From: AP-16 sp036395835
GTDB taxonomy: Bacteria; Pseudomonadota; Alphaproteobacteria; Rhizobiales; Xanthobacteraceae
Assembly (NCBI GenBank): GCA_036395835.1
Contig: DASWCW010000129.1
Location: 1 to 22,578, forward strand
Length of the DNA stretch: 22,578 bases
Reading direction: 5' to 3'
Part shown: positions 7,849 to 15,766 of the stretch, in pieces
How positions within the stretch are numbered: the first letter of the stretch is position 1
How the letters are laid out: every line of letters begins with the position of its first letter
Notes under the pieces: generated by a model
What the model saw: the letters and a program-made list of their open reading frames with translations, nothing else
What the model was told of the DNA's origin: nothing
Database searches by the model: none
Made by a program: the position numbers and the translations under genes

Positions 7849-8964
7849 TCAAATCTTGAGAATCCTCGCCGCCGTGCCGCCGAGAATCATGTTGCGCTCC
7901 TCAGGCGAGAGCCGCAGCGCCTCGACGATCTCGACCGGGCGCTGATAGCCCATGTCGAAGCAATAGTCGCTGCCGGTCATCACCCGGTCGACGCCCACCT
8001 GTGAGATCACGAATTCCAGGATCGGCTTCGAATGCGAGATGGTGTCGTAGGTGAAGCGGCGCAGATAGCTGCTCGGCGCCTGGGCGAGGTGCTTGGCTTC
8101 CTTGCGCATCTTCCAGCCATGGTCGATGCGGCCGATCAGGATCGGCAGCGCGCCGCCCGCATGCGGCAGGTTGACCTGCAGATTGGGATGGCGGTCGAGC
8201 ACGCCGCCGAAGATCAAATGACAGGCGGCGATCGCCGTGTCGATCGGATTTCCGAGCAGATTTGCGAGATAGTAGCTCTGCATGCGCTTGCCGCCCACGA
8301 TCTGCAGCGGATGCAGGAACACCGGCAGGGCGAGCTGCTCGATGCGGGCGAAGATCGGTTCGAACAGGGCATCGTCGAGATCGCGGTTGTCGATGTTGGT
8401 GCCCATGTAGACGCCGCGCACGCCCGGCAGCTTGCTGACGCGATCGAGCTCGCCGACGGCCCGGTCCGGATCGAGCATGGGCAAGGTCGCGAGTACGACG
8501 AAGCGATCCGGATGGGTCTTGTGCGCGGCGATCGCCGCGTCGTTCCACGCGCTCGCGAGCCGGTGCGACAGGTCGGCATCGGCCCAGTAGATCATCGGTG
8601 CGGTGAGCGAAAGCGCGTGCACGCCCACGCCTTGGGCATCCATGTCGGCCAACCGCTGCTTGATGTCGATGAATTTCCTGGGCAACGGGCCGGGCGACGC
8701 CGTCGGAGTCTTGATCATGAAGGTGTCGTCGGTGGTCACGACCTCATATTTGAAGCGCGGACCCTCGTCGGCGACGAGATCGAGATAGGATTGCGGGAAA
8801 TAATGCGCGTGAGTGTCGACGGCGCGAACCCCGGCCGGCGCAGGCGAGCCGACGCCCTGCGCCATCGCGCTGGGCGCCCCGGCTGCGAGCAGGGTCGTGG
8901 CGAGCCCGCCGTGCAACACGCTGCGGCGCGTCGGTCCTCGATAGCAGCTGCATTTCCTGTGCAT
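7849..8964 (-). CDS. Exported amidohydrolase family protein (ACMSD-like metal enzyme)
   Basis: A 371-residue protein of the amidohydrolase-2 family, which includes aminocarboxymuconate-semialdehyde decarboxylase and related aromatic acid (de)carboxylases. Metal-ligand motifs are VDTHAHYF (His52, His54), a His in FLHPLQ, a His in LPHAGG and an Asp in TGSDYCFDMG. The N-terminus is unusual: a twin-arginine signal (TRRSVL at 12-17, hydrophobic stretch, cut near AMA-QG) predicts export to the periplasm. ATG 8964 is chosen because GGGAGG lies seven bases upstream, rather than the ATG at 8979. It is the last gene of the dctP-dctQ-dctM unit, 95 bases after dctM, so it probably makes or processes the acid which that transporter imports. 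Reaction and substrate unknown. Confidence 0.85.
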   Translation of the reverse strand: MHRKCSCYRGPTRRSVLHGGLATTLLAAGAPSAMAQGVGSPAPAGVRAVDTHAHYFPQSYLDLVADEGPRFKYEVVTTDDTFMIKTPTASPGPLPRKFIDIKQRLADMDAQGVGVHALSLTAPMIYWADADLSHRLASAWNDAAIAAHKTHPDRFVVLATLPMLDPDRAVGELDRVSKLPGVRGVYMGTNIDNRDLDDALFEPIFARIEQLALPVFLHPLQIVGGKRMQSYYLANLLGNPIDTAIAACHLIFGGVLDRHPNLQVNLPHAGGALPILIGRIDHGWKMRKEAKHLAQAPSSYLRRFTYDTISHSKPILEFVISQVGVDRVMTGSDYCFDMGYQRPVEIVEALRLSPEERNMILGGTAARILKI

Positions 8965-9059
8965 GGCGTCGCCTCCCAACTGTCGTTGAGGAGCTCGTAA
9001 CCGGGCTCACGGCCAGAAAACTGCCAGAAAAGCCAAAAAGTTTCGTCGACGCGTCCGCG

Positions 9060-10382
9060 TCAGCGCCGCACCAGCGGGCCCATCAGATGGTTGGGCAGCC
9101 AGGTGGCGATGTCGGGGAACACGCACAGGATGACGATCGCGAGCATCATGCACAGCACGTACGGGATCGTGCCCCACATGACCTGGGTGACCGGCACGTC
9201 GGGCGCGATGGAATTGACGATATAGATGTTGAGCCCGACCGGCGGATGAATCAGCCCAATCTCCATGTTGATGGTCAGGATCACGCCGAACCAGACCGGA
9301 TCGAAGCCCGCGGTCGTAAGGATCGGGTACAAGATCGGCGCCGTCATCAGGATGATGGCCGCAGGCGGAATGAAGAATCCGCAGACCAGCAGAAAAATGT
9401 TGATGAGGAACATCAGCACCCATCGGTTGACGTGCATGTCGGCGATCGCCAGCGCCAAGGTCTGGGTCAGATAAAGCGAGGTAAGCATGTAGCCGAACAG
9501 CACCGCCGCGGCGATGATCGTCAGGATCATCACCGATTCGCGGGTGGTATCGCGCAGGATCAGCCACCATTTGTCCGGCGACCACATGCGGTAGATGAGA
9601 ACTGCGAACAGCACGCACAGCGCGGCGCCGACGCCGGCGGCTTCCGACGGGGTCGCCACGCCCCCGTAGAGCACGTACATCACGCCGACGATGATGAGGA
9701 TGAACGGCGCGATCTTGGGGATCGCGGCGAATTTCTCGGCCCAGCTGTAGCGGAAATCGGCCGCATGGGCGCGAAACCCGCGTTTCCAAATGATGAACAG
9801 CGTCCACAGGATGAACAACCCGGTGAGCATCAGGCCGGGCAGCACGCCGGCGAGGAACAGCCGGCCGATCGAGGTTTCGGTGGCGATGCCGTAGAGGATG
9901 AAGGTGATCGAGGGCGGGATCAGGATGCCGAGTGTGCCGCCGGCGCAGATCGATCCGGTGGCAACATCGTCCGGATAGCCGCGTGCGCGCATCTCCGGGA
10001 TGCCCATTTTTCCGATCGCCGCGCAGCAGGCCGGCGACGAGCCGGTCAGCGCCGCAAAAATGGCGCAGGCGCCGATATTGGAAATGACCAGGCCGCCGGG
10101 GACACGATAAAGCCAGCGATCGAGCGCCTCGTAGAGATCCTTGCCGGCCGGCGAGGAGCCAATGGCGGCGCCCATCATTACGAACATCGGGATCGAGACG
10201 AGGGTGAAATCGTTGAGGCCGGCGTAGAACGTTTCGGCGGCTACGCGCAGCGCGTCCGTTCCCTGGAAGATCACCAGGAACGATATCGCGATGGCGCCGA
10301 GCCCGAACGCCACCGGCGCGCCGGACAAGAGGACGAGGAGGGTCACGACGAGGACGATCGTGCCCTGGGTGGTCGGGGTCAT
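9060..10382 (-). CDS. dctM: TRAP transporter large permease (DctM family)
   Basis: A 440-residue, strongly hydrophobic protein with about a dozen membrane segments. It is the channel subunit that couples sodium or proton flow to organic-acid uptake in TRAP systems. Typical segments are the opening GTIVLVVTLLVLLSGAPVAFGLG, AGKDLYEALDRW, ALTGSSPACCAAIGKMGIPEM, GTLGILIPPS and the C-terminal NMEIGLIHPPVGLNIYIVN. The ATG (10382-10380) overlaps the dctQ stop (10381-10379) as ATGA, showing translational coupling. It is the third gene of dctP-dctQ-dctM-amidohydrolase. Length is normal for the family. The symbol denotes the family; the substrate is not known. Confidence 0.93.
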   Translation of the reverse strand: MTPTTQGTIVLVVTLLVLLSGAPVAFGLGAIAISFLVIFQGTDALRVAAETFYAGLNDFTLVSIPMFVMMGAAIGSSPAGKDLYEALDRWLYRVPGGLVISNIGACAIFAALTGSSPACCAAIGKMGIPEMRARGYPDDVATGSICAGGTLGILIPPSITFILYGIATETSIGRLFLAGVLPGLMLTGLFILWTLFIIWKRGFRAHAADFRYSWAEKFAAIPKIAPFILIIVGVMYVLYGGVATPSEAAGVGAALCVLFAVLIYRMWSPDKWWLILRDTTRESVMILTIIAAAVLFGYMLTSLYLTQTLALAIADMHVNRWVLMFLINIFLLVCGFFIPPAAIILMTAPILYPILTTAGFDPVWFGVILTINMEIGLIHPPVGLNIYIVNSIAPDVPVTQVMWGTIPYVLCMMLAIVILCVFPDIATWLPNHLMGPLVRR

Positions 10383-10957
10383 ATGGCGCCGCTGGGTTTG
10401 AGACCGGTTTCCTCGGCCGCCAGGATCGCCTCGGGCGGTATCGGCGCCTCGCCCGGTTTGATGCCGAACGGCGGCTCGCGTCCGGTGACGAGCTTGATCA
10501 GCTCGACGACGTATTGCAGCGAGACAAGACCGAGCCCGATCGGCATCGACGAATAGGGAATCCACAACCGCGCGCGCCACATCGTGTCGGAGACCCAGCG
10601 CTCGGTCCAGGCTTCATGCCAAAACTGGAACGTCAGCACCGTCATCACCGCGCAGAACGACAGCGCCATGATCGCGGACACCAGCGCCAGCCAATAGCGC
10701 GGACGTTCCCCGAGATAGTGCGGCAGCACGTCCACGTTGACGTGGCCGCGGGTCAGCAGCACATAGGGGCTGCCGATGAAGGTCGCCGCGATCAAACTGT
10801 AGATGGTGAAGTCGGTCTGCCAGATCGTGTTGTGATTGAGCGCGTAGCGCACGAACACCATGTGGCAGACGACGAGCACCGCGGCGCCGATCAGGCCGGC
10901 GGCGAAAATCCCGCATGCTTGCGAGACCAGCGTGATCGTCCGGATGAAACGGTCCAT
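10379..10957 (-). CDS. dctQ: TRAP transporter small permease (DctQ family)
   Basis: A 192-residue protein with four predicted membrane helices: near residues 10-35, 50-70, 90-115 and 130-155. It has the family's FVRYALN signature after the first helix and GHVNVDVLPHYL after the second. DctQ anchors and stabilises the large permease and helps dock the receptor. GAGGGG lies three bases before the ATG, a tight spacing. It is 77 bases downstream of dctP and overlaps dctM by four bases. The C-terminal tail (about 30 residues, Pro/Gly/Glu-rich) is cytoplasmic and slightly longer than usual. Confidence 0.92.
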   Translation of the reverse strand: MDRFIRTITLVSQACGIFAAGLIGAAVLVVCHMVFVRYALNHNTIWQTDFTIYSLIAATFIGSPYVLLTRGHVNVDVLPHYLGERPRYWLALVSAIMALSFCAVMTVLTFQFWHEAWTERWVSDTMWRARLWIPYSSMPIGLGLVSLQYVVELIKLVTGREPPFGIKPGEAPIPPEAILAAEETGLKPSGAI

Positions 10958-11034
10958 GCGCCCCTCGCCCTGGACTGCAATTCGTCGGCAATCGGCCGGC
11001 GGAAAACATCGCCGGCCGACGCTGTCATTGCGGT

Positions 11035-12027
11035 TTATTTGACTGCAAGCGCCGCGTCGATCAGCTTCTTGCCGTCGGGCACGTCGTTGGCGAACTCCTT
11101 ATAGGAGCTTTCCTGCGCGATCTTGAGCCAGGCGTCGTATTCCGCCTGCGACATGGTCACGACCTCGACATTGTTCTTCTTGAACGTGTCGACCATCTCG
11201 TCGTCGAGCTTCTTGGTCGCCTGGTTGAAGTAGTCCTCGGCTTTCTTGCCGGCTTTGACCAGGACCTCCTGCTGCTGCTTGTTGAGCCGTTCGAAGCTCT
11301 TCTTCGACATCAGCACCGGCTCGTACATGAACCAGAGTGCGTTCTCGCCGGGCGCGGTGATGCACTTGACCTGCTCGTAGATGCGGAACGAGACGAAGCT
11401 GCCGGTGCTGGTGTCGGTGGCGTCGGCCACGCCGGTCTGCAGGGCGTTGTAGACCTCGTTGCTGGGGACGGACACGATCGAGGCACCGGCTTGCTGCCAC
11501 ATCGCCGCGAAGGTCGGCCCGGCGGAGCGGATCTTCAGCCCCTTGATGTCGTCGGGCTTGCGGATACAGGCGCGCTTGGATGCCACGGCGCCGGCCAGCC
11601 AGGCGTCGGACAGCACCATGACATTTGCCTTTTGAATCTTCTCTTTGATGTCCTGCAGGAATGGCGAGGCGTTGAGCCGTTGCGCACGTTCGTGATTGCG
11701 CACCAGCCCGGGCATGAGCGTTGCGCCGAAGGCGCGCACCTTGCCGCTGGCATAGTCGAGCGGGAAGGAGGAGATGTCGAGCTGACCGATCGAGAGCGCG
11801 TTCCACTGCTCATTGGGTTTGAACAGCGAGGCGCCGGGATAGACCTGGATATCGAGCCCGAGGTTGGCGGCCTTTGCGTCGCGCGCGATGATCTGCACCA
11901 TCTCGTCGCGCGCATCGCCCTTGCCGCCGGGAAACTGATGCGAGGCCTTGAGCGTCTGCGCCTGGACGGTGGCGGCGAGCGCCAGGACCGCGACCGCCGC
12001 GGCCAATATGGTTGCTGTTCCCTTCAT
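11035..12027 (-). CDS. dctP: TRAP transporter solute receptor (DctP family)
   Basis: A 330-residue periplasmic receptor with a Sec signal peptide (MKGTATILAAAVAVLALAATVQA, cut before QTLKASHQF). It shows the DctP fold markers: IKGLKIRSAGP, whose Arg normally pairs with the ligand carboxylate, and NEVYNALQTGVADATDTS. The ligand is therefore probably a carboxylate, but which one cannot be told. Strong ribosome site AGAGGAAACC before the ATG. First gene of a four-gene unit with dctQ, dctM and the exported amidohydrolase, with a candidate promoter just upstream (12070-12098). Confidence 0.92.
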   Translation of the reverse strand: MKGTATILAAAVAVLALAATVQAQTLKASHQFPGGKGDARDEMVQIIARDAKAANLGLDIQVYPGASLFKPNEQWNALSIGQLDISSFPLDYASGKVRAFGATLMPGLVRNHERAQRLNASPFLQDIKEKIQKANVMVLSDAWLAGAVASKRACIRKPDDIKGLKIRSAGPTFAAMWQQAGASIVSVPSNEVYNALQTGVADATDTSTGSFVSFRIYEQVKCITAPGENALWFMYEPVLMSKKSFERLNKQQQEVLVKAGKKAEDYFNQATKKLDDEMVDTFKKNNVEVVTMSQAEYDAWLKIAQESSYKEFANDVPDGKKLIDAALAVK

Positions 12028-12069
12028 GGTTTCCTCTCGTTTTTTCGTTGAAGACGAGACCCAAGACGC

Positions 12070-12098
12070 ATGGAACGGTAGAACCAGGATATTGTCAA
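12070..12098 (-). promoter_or_regulatory. Candidate sigma-70 promoter of the dctPQM-amidohydrolase unit
   Basis: On the minus strand a perfect -35 box TTGACA (12098-12093) is followed, after 17 bases, by a weak -10 box TTCCAT (12075-12070). This would give a leader of about 35-40 bases. The leader also has a 6-bp stem (ACGAGA/TCTCGT, 12054-12059/12035-12040) adjacent to the ribosome site. It separates this unit from the GMC oxidoreductase gene upstream. Confidence 0.45.
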
Positions 12099-12132
12099 AG
12101 CGATAAAACAGCCGATTGGATGGCTGCCGGAC

Positions 12133-13767
12133 TCACGCCGCTTGGCCGGTGGCCGGCCAGTTCGTCTGCTCGGCGCTTTGCAGGATCAGGTCCGCGCCCT
12201 TCTCGCCGATCAGGATCGCGGCCGCGTTGGTGTTGCCGGAGACCAGGGTGGGCATGATCGAGGCGTCGACCACCCGCAGCCCGGAGACGCCGCGCACGCG
12301 TAATTCCGGATCGACCACGGCGTCGGCATCCGGCCCCATCCGGCAGGTGCCGACCGGATGATAGACCGAGATGCCCTTGGCGCGGATGAAGGCGGCGATC
12401 TCGTCATCGCTCGCGCACGCGGGTCCCGGATCGCGCTCGCAGGCGATGATCGCGGCGAGCGCCGGCGCCGCGGTGACGCGCCGCATGAGCTTCACGCCTG
12501 CGAGCATGGTCTCGAGATCGCGCGCATCGGCGAGATAGTTCACCTGGATCGCGGGCGCCGCGAGCGGATCGGCCGAGCGGATGCGCACGCTCCCGCGCGA
12601 CTCCGGCCGCAGCTTGCACATGGAGAGCGTGAAGCCCGAGAACGTATGCAGCCTCGGGTCGACGCGCTCGGTCGAGAACGGCATCAGCAAGAGCTGAACG
12701 TCGGGCCGGTCAAGCTCGGCACGCGTGCGGGCGAAGCCGCCGGCCAATCCCGCCCACCAGCCGAGCGGGCCCTTGCGGAACAGCGCATAGCTCAGGCCGG
12801 CGCGGGCCATGCGCGTGAAGCTGCGCATGTCGTCGTTGAGCGTGATCCGATGTTTGCATTCGAGGATGAACCGCGCCTGCAGATGGTCCTGCAAATTGCC
12901 GCCGACGCCCTTGCGGTCGCTGACGACGGCAATGCCGTGGCGGTGCAGCAGCTCCGCCGGCCCGACGCCGGAGAGCTGGAGCAGCTGCGGCGATTGCAAA
13001 GCCCCCGCCGCGAGGATCACTTCCTTGGCCGCGAGCATTTGGCGCTCCTCGTTGCCCGCCCAGTAGACGATGCCGCGTGCGCGCAGGCCGTCGAACAGGA
13101 TGCGGGTCGCATGCGCGCCGGTGATGACCCGCAGGTTCGCCCGCCGCCGCGCCGGCCGCAGGAACGCCACGCGCGCGCTGCAGCGCAAGCCTCTCCGCGC
13201 GGTCGCCTGGTAATAGCCGACGCCTTCCTGCTGCTCGCCGTTGAAGTCGCGGGTATAGGGGATGCCGACGCTCACGCCGGCGGCGATGAATGCTTCGGCG
13301 ACCGGATGCGGCTCGGGCAGATCGCCGACGGCGAGCGGCCCGCCGACCCCGTGCCAGGAATCGGCGCCGCGGGCCTGGTCCTCGGATTTCTTGAAATAGG
13401 GCAGCAGGTCCGCATAGCCCCATCCGGGATTGCCCAGCTCGCGCCAGTGGTCGTAATCCTCGGCCTGGCCGCGCACGTAGAGCAGGCCGTTGATCGAGCT
13501 CGACCCGCCCAGCACTTTCCCGCGCGGCTGCTTGATCCTGCGATTCTCGAGCGCCGGCTCGGGTTCGGTCTCGAACATCCAGTTGACGCGTGCGTCGAAC
13601 ATCGTGCGGCCGTAGCCGAGCGGGATGTGGATCCAGGGATTGCGGTCTTTGCCGCCCGCTTCCAGCAGCACCACGCGATATTTGCCGTTGGCGCTCAGAC
13701 GGTCGGCCAGCACGCAGCCGGCCGATCCGGCCCCGACGACGACGTAATCGCATTGCTCGGGAGTCAT
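12133..13767 (-). CDS. GMC family flavin oxidoreductase (choline dehydrogenase-like)
   Basis: A protein of about 544 residues oxidising an alcohol with FAD. Hallmarks are the N-terminal ADP-binding motif VVVGAGSAGCVLADRLS ending in LLEAG, the GMC signature PRGKVLGGSSSINGLLYVRG, and the second signature around GALQSPQLLQLSGVGP. The C-terminal catalytic pair is the His of SVYHPVGTCRMG and the Asn of SGNTNAAAI. The start at 13767 is chosen because MTPEQCDYVVVGAG fits the family. An in-frame ATG at 13806 would add 13 residues, and neither has a clear ribosome site. It lies 105 bases upstream of dctP1 on the same strand, so it may act on the same compound; substrate unknown. Confidence 0.9.
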   Translation of the reverse strand: MTPEQCDYVVVGAGSAGCVLADRLSANGKYRVVLLEAGGKDRNPWIHIPLGYGRTMFDARVNWMFETEPEPALENRRIKQPRGKVLGGSSSINGLLYVRGQAEDYDHWRELGNPGWGYADLLPYFKKSEDQARGADSWHGVGGPLAVGDLPEPHPVAEAFIAAGVSVGIPYTRDFNGEQQEGVGYYQATARRGLRCSARVAFLRPARRRANLRVITGAHATRILFDGLRARGIVYWAGNEERQMLAAKEVILAAGALQSPQLLQLSGVGPAELLHRHGIAVVSDRKGVGGNLQDHLQARFILECKHRITLNDDMRSFTRMARAGLSYALFRKGPLGWWAGLAGGFARTRAELDRPDVQLLLMPFSTERVDPRLHTFSGFTLSMCKLRPESRGSVRIRSADPLAAPAIQVNYLADARDLETMLAGVKLMRRVTAAPALAAIIACERDPGPACASDDEIAAFIRAKGISVYHPVGTCRMGPDADAVVDPELRVRGVSGLRVVDASIMPTLVSGNTNAAAILIGEKGADLILQSAEQTNWPATGQAA

Positions 13768-13842
13768 TTTGGTCTCGGCCCGGATGTGATGAATGGCCAA
13801 TGGCATTTAGCGGAACTCGGAGCAAGTCGTAATCCGGGGCGG

Positions 13843-14055
13843 GCCGCGGACACTCTTTACCTCCCCTGGAGGGGGAGGCATAGGCGGCCTTCCGGCCGCC
13901 GTTTGAACAACGCCGACGCGAAACATCGGCTATGGGGCGTCGCAGACGCGAGCCGGGTGGGGTGAAAGAGAATCACCCCACCCCGCCGGCTTCGCCGGCG
14001 ACCCTCCCCTCGAGGGGAGGGCGCCCACCCTCCCCTCGAGGGGAGGGTGGGCGCC
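13843..14055. repeat. Composite palindromic intergenic repeat block
   Basis: The gap between the GMC and SDR genes is made mostly of inverted repeats. In order: GCCGCGGACACTCTTTACCTCCCC followed by a GC hairpin; GGGTGGGGTGA/TCACCCCACCC (13955-13965/13973-13983); GCCGGC-TT-CGCCGGC (13985 onward); and two copies of the 20-bp palindrome CCCTCCCCTCGAGGGGAGGG (14002-14021, 14028-14047). The second copy sits inside a perfect 36-bp palindrome (14020-14055). Such blocks resemble dispersed non-coding repeats of Bradyrhizobium-like genomes and may end transcription or protect mRNA ends. They make up nearly all of the roughly 310 bases between the two genes. Confidence 0.85.
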
Positions 14056-14078
14056 GAGAGGATGTCAATGGTCGATCC

Positions 14079-14897
14079 TCACCCGGCGTGGGTCTGCGTC
14101 AGCCCGGTCGGCGGGCCGTCGATGGCGGTCCAGCCGCCGTCGACCAGAAGCGCGCTGCCGGTGACATAGCTCGCCGCGTCGGAAGCCAGGAACGCGACCG
14201 CGGCGGCAACTTCGCTCGGCTCGCTCCAGCGATTGAACACCGTGTGCGCGGCGAGCGCCTGAAAGATCTGCGGGCGCGCCTTGAGCGGCGCGACGAGCGG
14301 CGTCTCGACGATGCTGGGCACGATGGCATTGACGCGCACGCCGCGCGGACCGAGCTCGCAGGCAAGGCCGCGCACCATCTGGATGATGCCGGCCTTGGTG
14401 GCGCCGTAGATCGCGAGCCCCGGCTCGAGCGTCGAGGCGCGCACCGAGGAGCTTGCGATCAGGCTGCCGCCGCCCTGGCTCGCCATCAGCGTTCCGAACT
14501 CGCGCAGGAAATAGAACGTGCCGCGCAGGTTGAGGTTGGCGACGCGGTCGTATTCCTCGTCGGTGTAGTCGCACAAGAGCTTGCGCACGTGGGTGGCCGG
14601 CGTGGTGAGCGCGATATCGATCCGCGCGTGCTCCGCCTCGACGGCGGCCGCGAGCGCTCGGACCTCCTCGGAACTGCCGGCGTCTATTCGATGGGCTTTG
14701 CCGCCGATCGCCGCGGCGGTCGCCTGCACGCCGGCCTGATCGATGTCCGCGCAAATCACGGCGGCGCCGAGCGCCGCGAGCGCCTCGGCCGACGCCTTGC
14801 CGATGCCGGAAGCCGCGCCGAGCACCAGCGCGGTCTTGCCACCGAGATCGAACATGCGGCGGTAGCGCTCGAGCGTTTGTTCGATTTGCTTCGCCAT
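14079..14897 (-). CDS. Short-chain dehydrogenase/reductase (SDR)
   Basis: A 272-residue classical SDR: cofactor motif GAASGIGK near residues 27-34, Asp in CADID suggesting NAD(H) preference, and active site SSSVRAS...YGATK with Ser, Tyr and Lys in normal spacing. The C-terminus has the family's VNAIVPS, VAFLASDAASYVTGSALLVDGGW. One oddity: the NNAG motif after the fourth strand is replaced by TTPAT in IDIALTTPATHV. The ATG follows the gntR stop by one base, so both are translated from one message and the enzyme is probably under GntR control. It probably oxidises a secondary alcohol or hydroxy acid; substrate unknown. Confidence 0.9.
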   Translation of the reverse strand: MAKQIEQTLERYRRMFDLGGKTALVLGAASGIGKASAEALAALGAAVICADIDQAGVQATAAAIGGKAHRIDAGSSEEVRALAAAVEAEHARIDIALTTPATHVRKLLCDYTDEEYDRVANLNLRGTFYFLREFGTLMASQGGGSLIASSSVRASTLEPGLAIYGATKAGIIQMVRGLACELGPRGVRVNAIVPSIVETPLVAPLKARPQIFQALAAHTVFNRWSEPSEVAAAVAFLASDAASYVTGSALLVDGGWTAIDGPPTGLTQTHAG

Positions 14898-14898
14898 C

Positions 14899-15648
14899 TC
14901 ACGACCCGTCGGGCGCGGGCGGCCGCAAATCCTCGACGAAATACTCGGGATTGAGATCGCGCACGTCGGCGATGCTGGCGCTCAGCCCGTCGAGATGCGC
15001 CGCCATCGCGGCGGCGGCGCTCTCCGGATCCCGCGCCTCGATCGCCTTGACGATCGCCGTGTGCTCCTGGAGGACCCGCGCCATGCGCCCCGGGACCGGC
15101 AGGGTGAGGCGGCGATAGCGATCGACCTGGATCTTCACCTGCTGGATCAGCATCCAGATGCCCGGGTGCCCGGCCGATTCCGCGATCATCGCGTGAAAAG
15201 CCTCGTCCGCCTCGTGGAAGCGGTCGCGATTCCCGGCCCTCTGCATGCGGCGCTGACGCTCGACGAGCGCATGGAGTTCCGTCACCTGTTCGCGGCTTGC
15301 GGATTGTGCCGCGAGCCGCGCCGTCAATTGCTCGAGCGCCTTGCGGACCAGGATCGCTTCCGGCAACAACGCCAGGGGAATCCTGGCCACGAAGGTGCCC
15401 GATTGGGGAAAGATGTCGACCAGCGCCTCGTCGGCGAGCCGCAGAACGGCTTCGCGCACCGGCGTGCGGCTGACGCCGTAGCTCGATGCGATCTCCCGCT
15501 CGATGATCGGCGCGCCGGGCTTGCGCCGCATCGAGACGATCTCCGCCTTGAGCTCACGGTAGAGCACCTTGGCGGCGGTTTCCGCGCGACCGGGCCTGCC
15601 CGCACCGGCGGGCTGGACGGGTCGTGGCGGCAATCTCGCCAAGCTCAT
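14899..15648 (-). CDS. GntR family transcriptional regulator, FCD subfamily
   Basis: About 249 residues. The N-terminal winged helix-turn-helix includes LYRELKAEIVSMRRKPGAPI, EREIASSYGVSRTPVREAVLRL and the wing FPQSGTFVARI. The C-terminal all-helical FCD ligand domain has FHEADEAFHAMIAESAGHP, with the metal-binding Asp/His pattern, and later EHTAIVKAIEARD and AMAAHLDGL. Such regulators usually repress catabolic genes and let go when a carboxylate ligand binds. The start may be ATG 15648 or ATG 15666 (six more residues); neither has a strong ribosome site. It is divergent from dctP2-dctQ2-dctM2 and leads the SDR gene. An AT-rich dyad lies 40-55 bases upstream of its start, a likely self-regulating operator. 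Confidence 0.9.
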   Translation of the reverse strand: MSLARLPPRPVQPAGAGRPGRAETAAKVLYRELKAEIVSMRRKPGAPIIEREIASSYGVSRTPVREAVLRLADEALVDIFPQSGTFVARIPLALLPEAILVRKALEQLTARLAAQSASREQVTELHALVERQRRMQRAGNRDRFHEADEAFHAMIAESAGHPGIWMLIQQVKIQVDRYRRLTLPVPGRMARVLQEHTAIVKAIEARDPESAAAAMAAHLDGLSASIADVRDLNPEYFVEDLRPPAPDGS

Positions 15649-15676
15649 GGTGTCGGATCCAGCCACCGAGGGAATC

Positions 15677-15713
15677 TAGGCAGCGATGATATATTAGTAT
15701 ATAAGAATGGCAA
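15677..15713. promoter_or_regulatory. Divergent promoter pair overlapping an AT-rich dyad (candidate GntR operator)
   Basis: Plus strand: TAGGCA (15677-15682), 17 bases, TATAAG (15700-15705), reading towards dctP2. Minus strand: TTGCCA (15713-15708), 16 bases, TATCAT (15691-15686), reading towards gntR. Both -10 boxes overlap the imperfect dyad TATATTAGTATA (15690-15701), so one bound repressor could block both promoters. The boxes match consensus at 4-5 of 6 positions. The same 12 bp recur inverted at 7732-7743. Confidence 0.5.
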
Positions 15714-15766
15714 CCCGCCCGGACAACAATGTCCATGAGGCCGCGAAACCCCGAGGAGGAAACACG

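Noticed and set aside
9087..10556. 489-codon open frame on the plus strand opposite dctM1/dctQ1
   Set aside because: Rich in His, Asp, Gln and Arg, with no motif; it is the antisense shadow of clear membrane-protein genes in GC-rich DNA.
12358..13965. 535-codon open frame opposite the GMC oxidoreductase
   Set aside because: The minus strand carries every GMC signature; this frame has no domain and runs on into the repeat block.
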